Source: Rhodocyclaceae bacterium (lineage in GTDB: Bacteria; Pseudomonadota; Gammaproteobacteria; Burkholderiales; Rhodocyclaceae). Taken from it: a stretch of 16,254 bases of DNA. The translations under genes and the position numbers were made by a program. This document shows, one piece after another, positions 1 to 7,054 of this stretch. A model generated the notes under the pieces. It saw only the letters and a program-made list of their open reading frames with translations. It was not told the DNA's origin and ran no database searches. Within the stretch, counting starts at the first letter, position 1. The number at the start of each line of letters is the position of its first letter. Location of the stretch: the NCBI GenBank assembly GCA_023253415.1, contig JALRGK010000031.1, forward strand, positions 1 to 16,254. The letters run 5' to 3'.

Positions 1-2
1 GG

Positions 3-68
3 TCGAGCATGACTGCCGACGAAAGACACCGCGTACTTGATGAACTCGCCGCCCGGGTACCCGTCTAA
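3..68 (+). CDS. Possible C-terminal tail of an upstream gene (partial)
   Basis: An open frame enters from the left edge and ends at TAA 66-68. It encodes about 21 residues ending ...RHRVLDELAARVPV, which looks like an ordinary helical protein C-terminus. I cannot identify the gene. If it is real, it overlaps the favoured earP start (ATG at 40) by 29 bp, or ends just before an alternative TTG start at 73. A second frame ends at TGA 38-40, overlapping that ATG as TGATG, so it is not certain which frame is used upstream. The fragment is too short for a firm call. Confidence 0.3.
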   Translation, partial: SSMTADERHRVLDELAARVPV

Positions 69-1164
69 TACCTTGCGTTGGGATATTTTCTGCCGCGTTA
101 TCGATAACTACGGTGACGCCGGAGTGTGTTGGCGTCTGGCCGTAGATCTGGTGGAGCGTGGGGAAACGGTCCAGTTGTTCATTGACGAACCGCTAGTGCT
201 CGCTCAGTTACAAGGAACCGATTCAAGCTTCCCAGACATAAAGGTCAGCCCTTGGCCAGAGTCGACCCGTTTGTTTTCTGCCGATGAGGTGGCCGATGTG
301 GTTGTTGAAGCCTTTGCCTGTGACCCACCGGTTAGTTATTTAGAGGCCATGCAGCAGCGCAGCATTAAACCTACCTGGATTAATCTGGAATACCTATCGG
401 CGGAAAGCTGGGTCGAAGCCCACCATACGCTACCCTCGCCTCATCCTCGTTACGCACTTACCAAACACTTTTACTTTCCGGGCTTTACACCTGCTACCGG
501 AGGCCTGATCCGGGAAGCCCTACTGACGGCATCCCTAACGTCAGTAAATACCGCGACTACAGAAGGCGCTGCGGCAGCAGCCACCCAGGCGATTTTCTTG
601 TTCAGTTACGAACAGCCCTTACTGGATCAGTGGCTCGATGTACTAGCGGCATCTGTCAGACCAGCACAACTCAACGTTGCTGTCTGTCCGTCACGCTCAC
701 AAGCTAAATCGTGGCAATCGACAACGGCCAACCGAGGCGCACTCAGCATCTCGGACGCACCCTTCGTGCCACAGTCTGATTTTGATGCCGTGCTTGCCCA
801 GCACGACTGGCTATTTATCCGGGGAGAGGATTCATTTGTCCGGGCGCAATGGGCCGCCAAACCACTGGTCTGGCATATTTATCCCCAGGCAGATCACGTG
901 CATTTTGACAAACTCCTGGCGTTTTATGACCGATACTTGAATCAAGGCGTTTTGAACTGTGAACAACAAACGCTTTACCGCGAGTTTGTGTTGGCCTGGA
1001 ATGGTGCATCGGCATTCGAATTGGCTATATCGACCCATTGGCAGAAGCTTGTTGAGATATACCCCTTGTTATTGGCAAACGCCCTGGCCTGGCGTAGCTA
1101 TCTGCTTACCCAGAGGGATCTCGTGACGCAACTCAAGGATTTTGCAAGGCATCTGGTAAAATGA
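40..1164 (+). CDS. earP: EF-P arginine rhamnosyltransferase EarP
   Basis: EarP (DUF2331, a GT-B glycosyltransferase) transfers rhamnose from dTDP-L-rhamnose to Arg32 of elongation factor P in the cytoplasm, activating EF-P for polyproline synthesis. The 374-residue product has the family hallmarks. The N-terminal WDIFCRVIDNYGDAGVCWRL segment (residues 14-33) carries the two conserved aspartates, D22 and D26. The C-terminal RGEDSFVRAQ motif (261-270) lies in the nucleotide-sugar site and is followed by WHIYPQ (278-283). The length is normal. ATG 40 gives an N-terminus of MNSPPG..., similar in length to the Neisseria protein as I recall it. TTG 73, just before RWDIFC, is an alternative, and neither has a strong Shine-Dalgarno. 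efp follows after 65 bp, so enzyme and substrate genes are adjacent. The family assignment is firm, but the start is less so. Confidence 0.95.
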   Translation: MNSPPGYPSNTLRWDIFCRVIDNYGDAGVCWRLAVDLVERGETVQLFIDEPLVLAQLQGTDSSFPDIKVSPWPESTRLFSADEVADVVVEAFACDPPVSYLEAMQQRSIKPTWINLEYLSAESWVEAHHTLPSPHPRYALTKHFYFPGFTPATGGLIREALLTASLTSVNTATTEGAAAAATQAIFLFSYEQPLLDQWLDVLAASVRPAQLNVAVCPSRSQAKSWQSTTANRGALSISDAPFVPQSDFDAVLAQHDWLFIRGEDSFVRAQWAAKPLVWHIYPQADHVHFDKLLAFYDRYLNQGVLNCEQQTLYREFVLAWNGASAFELAISTHWQKLVEIYPLLLANALAWRSYLLTQRDLVTQLKDFARHLVK

Positions 1165-1172
1165 CGGGTTTC

Positions 1173-1199
1173 GCGAGTCATGGGTTGCTACTGACTCGC
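1173..1199 (+). promoter_or_regulatory. Inverted repeat in the earP-efp gap
   Basis: GCGAGTCA (1173-1180) and TGACTCGC (1192-1199) form a perfect 8-bp stem around an 11-nt loop, between the earP stop and the efp start. No T-run follows, so this is not a standard intrinsic terminator. It could be a weak attenuator, an RNA-processing site or a protein-binding site. A weak promoter-like pair overlaps its right half (TTGCTA 1185-1190 and TAAATT 1207-1212, 16-bp spacing). Function is inference only. Confidence 0.35.
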
Positions 1200-1229
1200 C
1201 ACCGGATAAATTAACTGAAAGTTGAATCT

Positions 1230-1790
1230 ATGAAGACAGCACAGGATTTGCGCGTTGGTAACGTGATCATGGTCGGCACCGAGCCGCAGGTCATTCTGAA
1301 GGCCGAATACAACAAGTCTGGCCGTAACGCCGCTGTTGTCAAAATGAAAATGAAGAACCTGCTGACCGGTAGCGGTAGCGAGTCGGTCTACAAGGCAGAT
1401 GAAAAGTTCGAAGTCGTGGTGCTCGACCGTAAGGAAGTGACCTACTCGTACTTTGCCGATCCGATGTATGTATTCATGGATGCCGAGTACAACCAGTACG
1501 AAGTCGAAGGCGAAAACATGACCGAGGCACTGAACTACCTGGACGACGCCATGCCTTGCGAAGTGGTCTTCTATGACGGCAAGGCGATCTCGGTAGAACT
1601 GCCGACTTCAGTTGTTCGTGAAGTTGAATACACCGAGCCCGCCGTTAAGGGCGACACCTCGGGTAAAGTCATGAAACCAGCCCGTATCAAGCCAACCAAC
1701 TTCGTCATCAACGTACCTGCTTTCGTTGAAATCGGCGACAAAATCGAAATTGATACCCGTACCCACGAGTACCGTTCACGCGTGAAGTAA
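1230..1790 (+). CDS. efp: Elongation factor P
   Basis: EF-P binds between the ribosomal P and E sites and promotes peptide-bond formation at consecutive prolines. The 186-residue product is full length, with the three-domain beta-barrel layout of the family: an N-terminal KOW-like domain (about 1-63) and two OB domains. The modification loop reads YNKSGRNAA, which places arginine at position 32. This is the residue rhamnosylated by EarP, and it differs from the Lys34 used by the EpmA/EpmB system. The C-terminus EIDTRTHEYRSRVK matches the family signature, with His where Gly is usual. The start ATG 1230 gives the canonical MKTAQDLRVGNV beginning, though the Shine-Dalgarno is weak. It probably shares a transcript with earP, although it may also have its own promoter. 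A strong palindromic terminator follows 11 bp after the stop. Confidence 0.98.
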   Translation: MKTAQDLRVGNVIMVGTEPQVILKAEYNKSGRNAAVVKMKMKNLLTGSGSESVYKADEKFEVVVLDRKEVTYSYFADPMYVFMDAEYNQYEVEGENMTEALNYLDDAMPCEVVFYDGKAISVELPTSVVREVEYTEPAVKGDTSGKVMKPARIKPTNFVINVPAFVEIGDKIEIDTRTHEYRSRVK

Positions 1791-1801
1791 TTCACCGAAA
1801 G

Positions 1802-1839
1802 GACAACAAAAAACCGGCCTAGGCCGGTTTTTTGTTGTC
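1802..1839. terminator. Perfect palindromic bidirectional terminator (efp/typA)
   Basis: The left arm GACAACAAAAAACCGGCCT (1802-1820) is exactly complementary to the right arm 1821-1839, giving 19-bp arms with no spacer. Each strand reads as a GC-rich CCGGCC/GGCCGG stem, preceded by an A-run and followed by six Ts. It therefore works as a rho-independent terminator in both directions. It sits between efp (stop 11 bp to the left) and the convergent typA (stop 43 bp to the right) and should end both transcripts. Confidence 0.95.
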
Positions 1840-1882
1840 TTCTGGCGCTGCAGGAACGACATCCGCCGTCCCTGCGATTCTC

Positions 1883-3727
1883 TTATGCCGATTCGCGCGA
1901 GGCTTTCTTACGCTCGTGTTCTTTCAGATGACGTTTCCGCAGACGAATTGACTTCGGCGTCAGTTCTACCAGCTCATCATCGGCGATAAACTCGATGGCC
2001 GACTCCAGGCTGAGCTGAACCGGCGGCACCAGACGCACGGCTTCATCAGTACCTGAGGCGCGCACGTTGGTCAGCTGCTTACCCTTGATCGGGTTCACGA
2101 CCAGGTCATTCTCACGGCTGTGAATACCAATGATCATGCCTTCGTAAAGCTTCTCACCCGGGTTCACGAACATACGACCGCGATCCTGCAGCTTCCATAG
2201 TGCGTAGGCCACGGCTTCGCCGTCATCCTGGGAAATCAGCACGCCGTTACGACGCTCGGCAACCCCCCCCTCTTTCACCGGGGCGTACTCGTCGAACACA
2301 TGGCTCATCAGGCCATTACCGCGGGTCAGGTTCATGAACTCACCCTGGAAACCAATCAGACCACGCGCCGGAATCTTGTATTCGATACGCACGCGACCAC
2401 GGCCATCCGGAACCATATCCTGCAGGTCGCCCTTACGCATACCCAGTGATTCCATCACGCCACCCTGGGTGTCTTCTTCAACATCCACAGTCAGCATCTC
2501 GTACGGCTCACACTCGACACCGTCGATCATCTTCTTCACCACGCGTGGCCGGCCAACAGCCAGCTCGTAACCTTCACGACGCATGTTTTCGAGCAAAATA
2601 CCCAGGTGCAATTCACCACGTCCGGCAACGTCAAACACATCGCCGTTCGCCGTATCCTTAACGCGCAGCGCCATATTGGTCAGCAGCTCTTTGTGCAGAC
2701 GATCACGCACCTGCCGGCTGGTGACGAACTTACCTTCGGTACCGGCCAACGGGCTGGTGTTCACCATGAACTGCATTTCCAGGGTCGGTTCGTCGATTTT
2801 CAGCAACGGCAAGGCTTCCGGTTGCTCCGGATCGGTCACCGTACAGCCCAGGACCAGATCTTCGATACCGGTAATCTGGACGATGTCACCGGCCAGGCCT
2901 TCGGCCATTTCAACTTTATTCAGACCCTTATAACCGAATACTTGGCCAATCTTCGCCTTGATCGGGCTACGATCGTGTGCGGCCGCTTCTTCTTCCGTAC
3001 CGAACATCACCATCACGTTCTGGCCCGTCTTGACGCGACCACGGATAATCTTGCCCACGCCGATACGACCCACGTAGGAGGAATAGTCCAGTGCGGTGAT
3101 TTGCAGCTGCAACGGTGCATCAACATCAGCATCCGGTGCGGGTACATGCGCCAGAATGGTGTCGAACAGCGGCTTCATGTTTTCGCGCGGCTGATCCAGT
3201 TCCATCGCTGCCCAGCCATTCAGGCCAGATGCATACACAATCGGGAAGTCCAGCTGCTCGTCCGTCGCACCCAGCTTGTCGAACAGGTCGAACGTCAGGT
3301 TCACTGCGGTATCCGGATCGGCACCATCACGGTCAACCTTGTTGACCAGGACGATCGGGCGCAGACCCAGCGCCAGCGCCTTCTTGGTCACGAAACGGGT
3401 TTGCGGCATCGGGCCTTCGGCGGCATCGACCAGCAGTACCACACCATCCACCATGCCCAGCACACGTTCCACTTCGCCACCGAAATCGGCGTGACCCGGG
3501 GTATCAACGATGTTGATATGGACACCGTTGTATTCAACGGCCGTATTCTTGGAAAGAATCGTAATACCACGTTCCTTTTCCAGATCGTTCGAGTCCATGA
3601 CGCACTCAACCAGCTGCTGGTGGGCGGCAAAGGTGCCGGATTGACGCAGTAGCTGGTCAACCAGCGTGGTTTTGCCGTGGTCAACGTGGGCAATAATAGC
3701 GATATTACGAATCGGACGTGCAGACAT
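1883..3727 (-). CDS. typA: Ribosome-associated GTPase TypA/BipA
   Basis: TypA (BipA) is a translational GTPase of the EF-G/LepA class. It binds the ribosome and is needed for 50S assembly and growth at low temperature or under stress. The 614-residue product contains the G1 loop AHVDHGKTT (13-21), the switch I GITI (54-57), G3 DTPGHADFGGEV (75-86) and G4 NKVD (129-132). These are followed by the EF-G-like domains and the TypA-specific C-terminal domain, ending in a basic tail. Length is close to the E. coli protein (about 607). Start ATG 3727 gives MSARPIRNIAIIAHVDHG, the expected beginning, but the Shine-Dalgarno is poor. It has its own extended -10 promoter in the 139-bp gap behind the haemoglobin gene. 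An 8-G run at 2263-2270 lies within the coding sequence. Confidence 0.98.
   Translation of the reverse strand: MSARPIRNIAIIAHVDHGKTTLVDQLLRQSGTFAAHQQLVECVMDSNDLEKERGITILSKNTAVEYNGVHINIVDTPGHADFGGEVERVLGMVDGVVLLVDAAEGPMPQTRFVTKKALALGLRPIVLVNKVDRDGADPDTAVNLTFDLFDKLGATDEQLDFPIVYASGLNGWAAMELDQPRENMKPLFDTILAHVPAPDADVDAPLQLQITALDYSSYVGRIGVGKIIRGRVKTGQNVMVMFGTEEEAAAHDRSPIKAKIGQVFGYKGLNKVEMAEGLAGDIVQITGIEDLVLGCTVTDPEQPEALPLLKIDEPTLEMQFMVNTSPLAGTEGKFVTSRQVRDRLHKELLTNMALRVKDTANGDVFDVAGRGELHLGILLENMRREGYELAVGRPRVVKKMIDGVECEPYEMLTVDVEEDTQGGVMESLGMRKGDLQDMVPDGRGRVRIEYKIPARGLIGFQGEFMNLTRGNGLMSHVFDEYAPVKEGGVAERRNGVLISQDDGEAVAYALWKLQDRGRMFVNPGEKLYEGMIIGIHSRENDLVVNPIKGKQLTNVRASGTDEAVRLVPPVQLSLESAIEFIADDELVELTPKSIRLRKRHLKEHERKKASRESA
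2263..2270 (-). repeat. Poly-G(8) tract inside typA
   Basis: Eight consecutive Cs on the plus strand read as G8 in the coding strand of typA, in the codons GAG GGG GGG GTT (residues Glu-Gly-Gly-Val). The frame is intact here. Tracts of this length can slip during replication or sequencing, but nothing shows that this one is a regulatory switch. Confidence 0.9.
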
Positions 3728-3771
3728 GTGTATTCAACCGGGTGATGATTAGTGTGATTAATTGAAACCGT

Positions 3772-3791
3772 AAGCGGCCGGCACACCGCTT
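3772..3791 (-). other. Small hairpin in the typA leader
   Basis: AAGCGG (3772-3777) and CCGCTT (3786-3791) form a 6-bp stem with an 8-nt loop in the roughly 90-nt untranslated leader between the predicted promoter and the typA start. It is not followed by a T-run. It may be a chance structure or a minor RNA element, and no function can be assigned. Confidence 0.2.
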
Positions 3792-3824
3792 TGATGCGAT
3801 GCAACAGGCCGAAATAATCTTTAA

Positions 3825-3833
3825 ATTATAGCA
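3825..3833 (-). promoter_or_regulatory. Extended -10 promoter for typA
   Basis: On the minus strand the sequence reads TGCTATAAT: a consensus -10 hexamer with the TG extension one base upstream. No recognisable -35 hexamer lies 16-18 bp further upstream, which is typical of extended -10 sigma-70 promoters. The predicted start near 3818 gives a leader of about 90 nt before typA. It lies after the haemoglobin stop codon, so typA can be transcribed independently. Confidence 0.6.
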
Positions 3834-3866
3834 GAAAGTCGTTGATTTCGGGGCGTATTCCGGGGC

Positions 3867-4265
3867 TTAAACGTCCCGGTTGCGCATCCAGTCGGCTGTT
3901 TTAAAAAGCGCGCCGATTAATGCCGTTCTAGCTTCCGGACTCAAAGCCGACTTTTCCATCACCTCGGCCATACAGGTCATCCACTGATCCCGCTCGGATT
4001 CGCCAATCGAAAATGGCAAGTGCCTCGCGCGCAAGCGTGGATGCCCGAACTTTTCTTCGAACAGCGGTGGGCCACCTAACCAGCCGGATAGAAACCAGAA
4101 TAGCTTGTCACGTGATGTGCTCATATCCTGCGGGTGCATTGCACGGATGCCGGCGAATCTTTCATCGAGCTGCATATGATCGTAAAAATCATCCACCAGG
4201 GTGCGCACGCCGGATTCGCCACCGAGCAAGTCGTAATAGCTATGGTCAATATGCGGGACAACCAT
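3867..4265 (-). CDS. Group II truncated haemoglobin (trHbO type)
   Basis: This is a small haem protein of the 2-on-2 globin fold, group II. Such proteins bind O2 and are linked to oxygen or NO/peroxide handling in the cytoplasm. The 132-residue product carries FYDHM (27-31) with the B10 tyrosine Y28. FWFLSGWLGGPPLF (56-69) covers the CD region. GHPRLRARHLPF (74-85) contains the proximal haem-ligand histidine H82, and W95 in DQWM sits at the group II G8 tryptophan position. The ATG at 4265 is preferred over the in-frame TTG at 4271 because AGGA at 4272-4275 is 6 nt upstream of the ATG. It is divergent from mscL, with about 60 bp between the starts, and lies 139 bp upstream of typA on the same strand. 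Physiological role in this organism is not shown by the sequence. Confidence 0.93.
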   Translation of the reverse strand: MVVPHIDHSYYDLLGGESGVRTLVDDFYDHMQLDERFAGIRAMHPQDMSTSRDKLFWFLSGWLGGPPLFEEKFGHPRLRARHLPFSIGESERDQWMTCMAEVMEKSALSPEARTALIGALFKTADWMRNRDV

Positions 4266-4316
4266 CCTCAATCCTTTGTATCATTCGCTGTAACGTTGTC
4301 AATTTTACCGGCTACT

Positions 4317-4321
4317 GGAGA
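4317..4321 (+). promoter_or_regulatory. Ribosome binding site of mscL
   Basis: GGAGA lies 6 nt before ATG 4328. It fixes the mscL start even though the frame stays open upstream to 4013, through sequence antisense to the haemoglobin gene. Confidence 0.85.
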
Positions 4322-4327
4322 AAACCG

Positions 4328-4780
4328 ATGCTCAAAGACTTCTTAAAATTTGCTGTGCGCGGTAACGCGGTCGATATGGCCGTCGGTATCGTCATTGGCG
4401 CTGCCTTTGGCACGATTGTGACCAGTCTTGTGAACGACGTATTGATGCCACCTCTGGGCTTGCTACTCGGCGGCTTGGACTTCTCAAGCCTGTTTGTCGT
4501 ACTCAAAGAAGGCACAACGCCCGGACCTTACGCCACCCCGGCCATTGCCAAAGCGGCTGGTGCGGTTACCCTGAACTATGGTTTGTTCGCCAATGCCATG
4601 GTGAGTTTCTTCATTATCGCGTTCGCTGTTTTCTGGGTGGTTAAAGCGTATAACAAAGCCGCTGACACCCTGCTTCCCAAGGAAGAGGCTGCACCAACTA
4701 CCAAGGCTTGCCCGGAATGCTGTACGCAAATCCCGTTGTCCGCCAAGCGCTGCCCGGCCTGTACCTCAACGCTTGGTTGA
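4328..4780 (+). CDS. mscL: Large-conductance mechanosensitive channel MscL with zinc-ribbon-like tail
   Basis: MscL is a homopentameric inner-membrane channel that opens under membrane tension to release solutes during hypo-osmotic shock. The 150-residue product begins MLKDFLKFAVRGNAVDMAVG, the conserved N-terminal helix and start of TM1 (TM1 about 14-44). A periplasmic loop (about 50-83) follows, then TM2 (about 85-108, ending FAVFWVVKAYNK). The cytoplasmic tail is unusual next to E. coli MscL. It carries CPEC (128-131, followed by a further Cys132) and CPAC (142-145), two CxxC pairs 10 residues apart that resemble a zinc ribbon. Similar tails occur in some other MscL homologues, as far as I recall. 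The start is set by a good Shine-Dalgarno. The last 15 bp, including the stop, overlap the 3' end of the convergent ygiQ gene, with no terminator visible. Confidence 0.96.
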   Translation: MLKDFLKFAVRGNAVDMAVGIVIGAAFGTIVTSLVNDVLMPPLGLLLGGLDFSSLFVVLKEGTTPGPYATPAIAKAAGAVTLNYGLFANAMVSFFIIAFAVFWVVKAYNKAADTLLPKEEAAPTTKACPECCTQIPLSAKRCPACTSTLG

Positions 4781-7039
4781 TCGACGGCCAACTGGCGCAG
4801 ATTTCGTCCTGACACCCCCGGGTTTGCCGACATGACTAGCGCCGTGCTTACGCGCTGGCGATACGGATGAACGTGTGGGCGCGTGCACATGATCGCGCGC
4901 CGTGCGCGGTTCTGAACGGTAGCCAGTCTCGAAACCCTTGGGTTGCCAGGCAGGGATCAACTGCTTCTTACCATTACCGATGAGATCCGCGCGACCCATG
5001 GCATTGAGTGCCTCGCGCAGCATTGGCCAGTTCGCCGGATCGTGATACCGCAAAAACGCCTTATGCAGACGACGGCGACGACCCTCACGAATGACCTCGA
5101 CGTTCTCTCCCCCGCCCTTCAAGCCCCGTAACGGGTTCTTGCGCGTGTGGTACATCGTTGTGGCCAATGCCATCGGCGTTGGCAGGAAAGTCTGCACCTG
5201 ATCCAGGCGGAAGTTGTTGCGTTTGAGCCAGAGGGCCAGATTCAACATATCCTCGTCGCTCGTGCCGGGATGCGCCGCGATGAAATACGGAATCAGATAC
5301 TGCTCCTTACCGGCGGCTCGTGATGCTGCCTCGAAAAGCTGCTTGAAACGTTCGTAGGCACCGATGCCCGGTTTCATCATTTTGGAGAGCGGTCCCGCTT
5401 CCGTGTGTTCTGGCGCGATCTTCAAGTAACCGCCGACATGGTATGTCACCAGTTCCTTGATGTATTCCGGTGAGCGCACGGCCAGGTCGTAACGCAGCCC
5501 GGAGCCAATCAGGATCTTCTTGATACCCGGCAGTGCGCGTGCTTTGCGATACAACTGAATGAGCGGGCCATGATCGGTATTCAGGTTATCGCAGATATCC
5601 GGATAGACGCAGGACAGCTTGCGGCATGAAGACTCGATCTTCGGGTCCTTACAGGTCAGCTGGTACATGTTGGCTGTTGGGCCACCGACGTCGGAGATAA
5701 TGCCGGTAAAACCGGGTGTTTTATCGCGAATGGCCTCGATTTCCCTGAGGATAGATGCCTCGGAACGACTCTGGATGATGCGCCCTTCATGTTCGGTAAT
5801 CGAACAGAAGGTGCAGCCACCGAAACAACCGCGCATGATGTTGACCGAAAAACGGATCATCTCCCAGGCAGGAATCTTCGCATCGCCATAGGCCGGGTGC
5901 GGTGCACGTGCGAATGGCAGATCAAAAACCGCATCCATCTCCGGCGTCGTCAGTGGCAAAGGGGGCGGATTCAACCAGACGTTGCGTTCGCCATGCCCCT
6001 GAATGAGTGGGCGGGCATTACCCGGGTTGGATTCCAGATGGAACACGCGCGAGGTATGCGCATACAGCACCGGATCATCCATGACCTGCTCATACGATGG
6101 CAGTCGGATCGCCGAATGCTGACGGGTCTTTTTATGGGCGGCAATCTGTTCCGAGCGCAACGCCGTCTGCGCAACGCGGGGCACGATGCGTATCGGCTGA
6201 CTCTCAGTGCCGGCGCTGGCGATTTTGTCGCCATCTTTCGGTGTCGAGGGGCTACCCTCTGCCATCGCATAAGGATCGGTATGCGGCTCAATCCGTCCGG
6301 GGCGGTCAATCTGGGTGGAATCAACGACTTGCCAGTCGTCACCCGGTAACCAGTCGCGTGGTGTCATGAAGGCCGTGCCGCGCACATCGCGAATCTGCGC
6401 CGCTGTTTCACCCCGGGCCAGACGATGTGCCACTTCAACGAGTGCCCGCTCGGCGTTACCAAAGAGCAGCAGATCGGCCTTACTATCGGGCAGTACCGAA
6501 CGACGGACTTTATCTGACCAATAGTCGTAATGGGCGATACGGCGCAAACTTGCTTCGATGGAACCGATAATGACCGTGGTATCAGGATAAGCCTCGCGGG
6601 CGCGCTGGCTATAAACGACAACGGCACGATCCGGTCGCTTGTTCGGTTCACCATTCGGCGTATAGGCGTCGTCCGAGCGTATCTTGCGATCCGAGGTATA
6701 GCGGTTGACCATGGAATCCATGTTGCCCGCCGTGATGCCATAAAAGAGTTTGGGTTTGCCCAGTTTCCGGAAGTCTTCGGCGGAATGCCAGTCAGGTTGG
6801 CTGATGATGCCTACACGAAACCCCTGGGCCTCCAGCAATCGACCAACCAGCGCCATGCCGAAACTCGGATGATCGATATAGGCATCCCCGGTCACCAGAA
6901 TGATGTCGCATTCATCCCAACCCAACAGATCCATTTCCGCACGTGACATCGGCAGAAACGGTGCCGTACCGAAGCGGTGAGCCCAGAACTTGCGATAGCT
7001 AAAGAGAGGCTTCGGCGGTGCCGAAAAATCAATGGACAT
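4766..7039 (-). CDS. ygiQ: YgiQ family radical SAM protein
   Basis: This is a large radical S-adenosylmethionine enzyme of the YgiQ/UPF0313 family, whose substrate is not established. In the 757-residue product the N-terminal region (about 30-200) is a cobalamin-binding-like domain of the family. The radical SAM core begins at RGCFGGCTFCSI (403-414), where C405, C409 and C412 form the CxxxCxxC site for the 4Fe-4S cluster. The core continues through ISDVGGPTANMY (448-459) and YLKIAPEHTE (538-547). Residues about 705-757 form a basic Arg/Lys/Ser/Pro-rich tail, probably disordered. The start ATG 7039 has AGGA 6 nt upstream (7046-7049). It follows radA after 15 bp, so alr-radA-ygiQ looks like one operon. 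The 3' end overlaps the mscL stop region tail to tail. Confidence 0.95.
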   Translation of the reverse strand: MSIDFSAPPKPLFSYRKFWAHRFGTAPFLPMSRAEMDLLGWDECDIILVTGDAYIDHPSFGMALVGRLLEAQGFRVGIISQPDWHSAEDFRKLGKPKLFYGITAGNMDSMVNRYTSDRKIRSDDAYTPNGEPNKRPDRAVVVYSQRAREAYPDTTVIIGSIEASLRRIAHYDYWSDKVRRSVLPDSKADLLLFGNAERALVEVAHRLARGETAAQIRDVRGTAFMTPRDWLPGDDWQVVDSTQIDRPGRIEPHTDPYAMAEGSPSTPKDGDKIASAGTESQPIRIVPRVAQTALRSEQIAAHKKTRQHSAIRLPSYEQVMDDPVLYAHTSRVFHLESNPGNARPLIQGHGERNVWLNPPPLPLTTPEMDAVFDLPFARAPHPAYGDAKIPAWEMIRFSVNIMRGCFGGCTFCSITEHEGRIIQSRSEASILREIEAIRDKTPGFTGIISDVGGPTANMYQLTCKDPKIESSCRKLSCVYPDICDNLNTDHGPLIQLYRKARALPGIKKILIGSGLRYDLAVRSPEYIKELVTYHVGGYLKIAPEHTEAGPLSKMMKPGIGAYERFKQLFEAASRAAGKEQYLIPYFIAAHPGTSDEDMLNLALWLKRNNFRLDQVQTFLPTPMALATTMYHTRKNPLRGLKGGGENVEVIREGRRRRLHKAFLRYHDPANWPMLREALNAMGRADLIGNGKKQLIPAWQPKGFETGYRSEPRTARDHVHAPTRSSVSPARKHGASHVGKPGGVRTKSAPVGRRSTKR

Positions 7040-7054
7040 CCATGTTCCTGAAAT

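Noticed and set aside
1..10. Possible divergent gene starting at an ATG on the minus strand (8-10)
   Set aside because: Only ten bases remain before the window edge, so there is nothing to support it.
2606..3652. A 348-codon open frame on the plus strand, opposite typA
   Set aside because: typA is unambiguous on the minus strand. The antisense translation is His/Gln/Arg-rich with no family resemblance, as expected from the reverse complement of a biased coding sequence.
4013..4327. N-terminal extension of the mscL frame
   Set aside because: The upstream part is antisense to the haemoglobin gene and has no channel similarity. The canonical MscL N-terminus and a GGAGA site place the start at 4328.
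6162..6169. GCCGTCTG, resembling the core of the Neisseria DNA uptake sequence
   Set aside because: It is a single partial match lacking the final AA, inside ygiQ, and I noticed no other copies in the window. Chance explains it.
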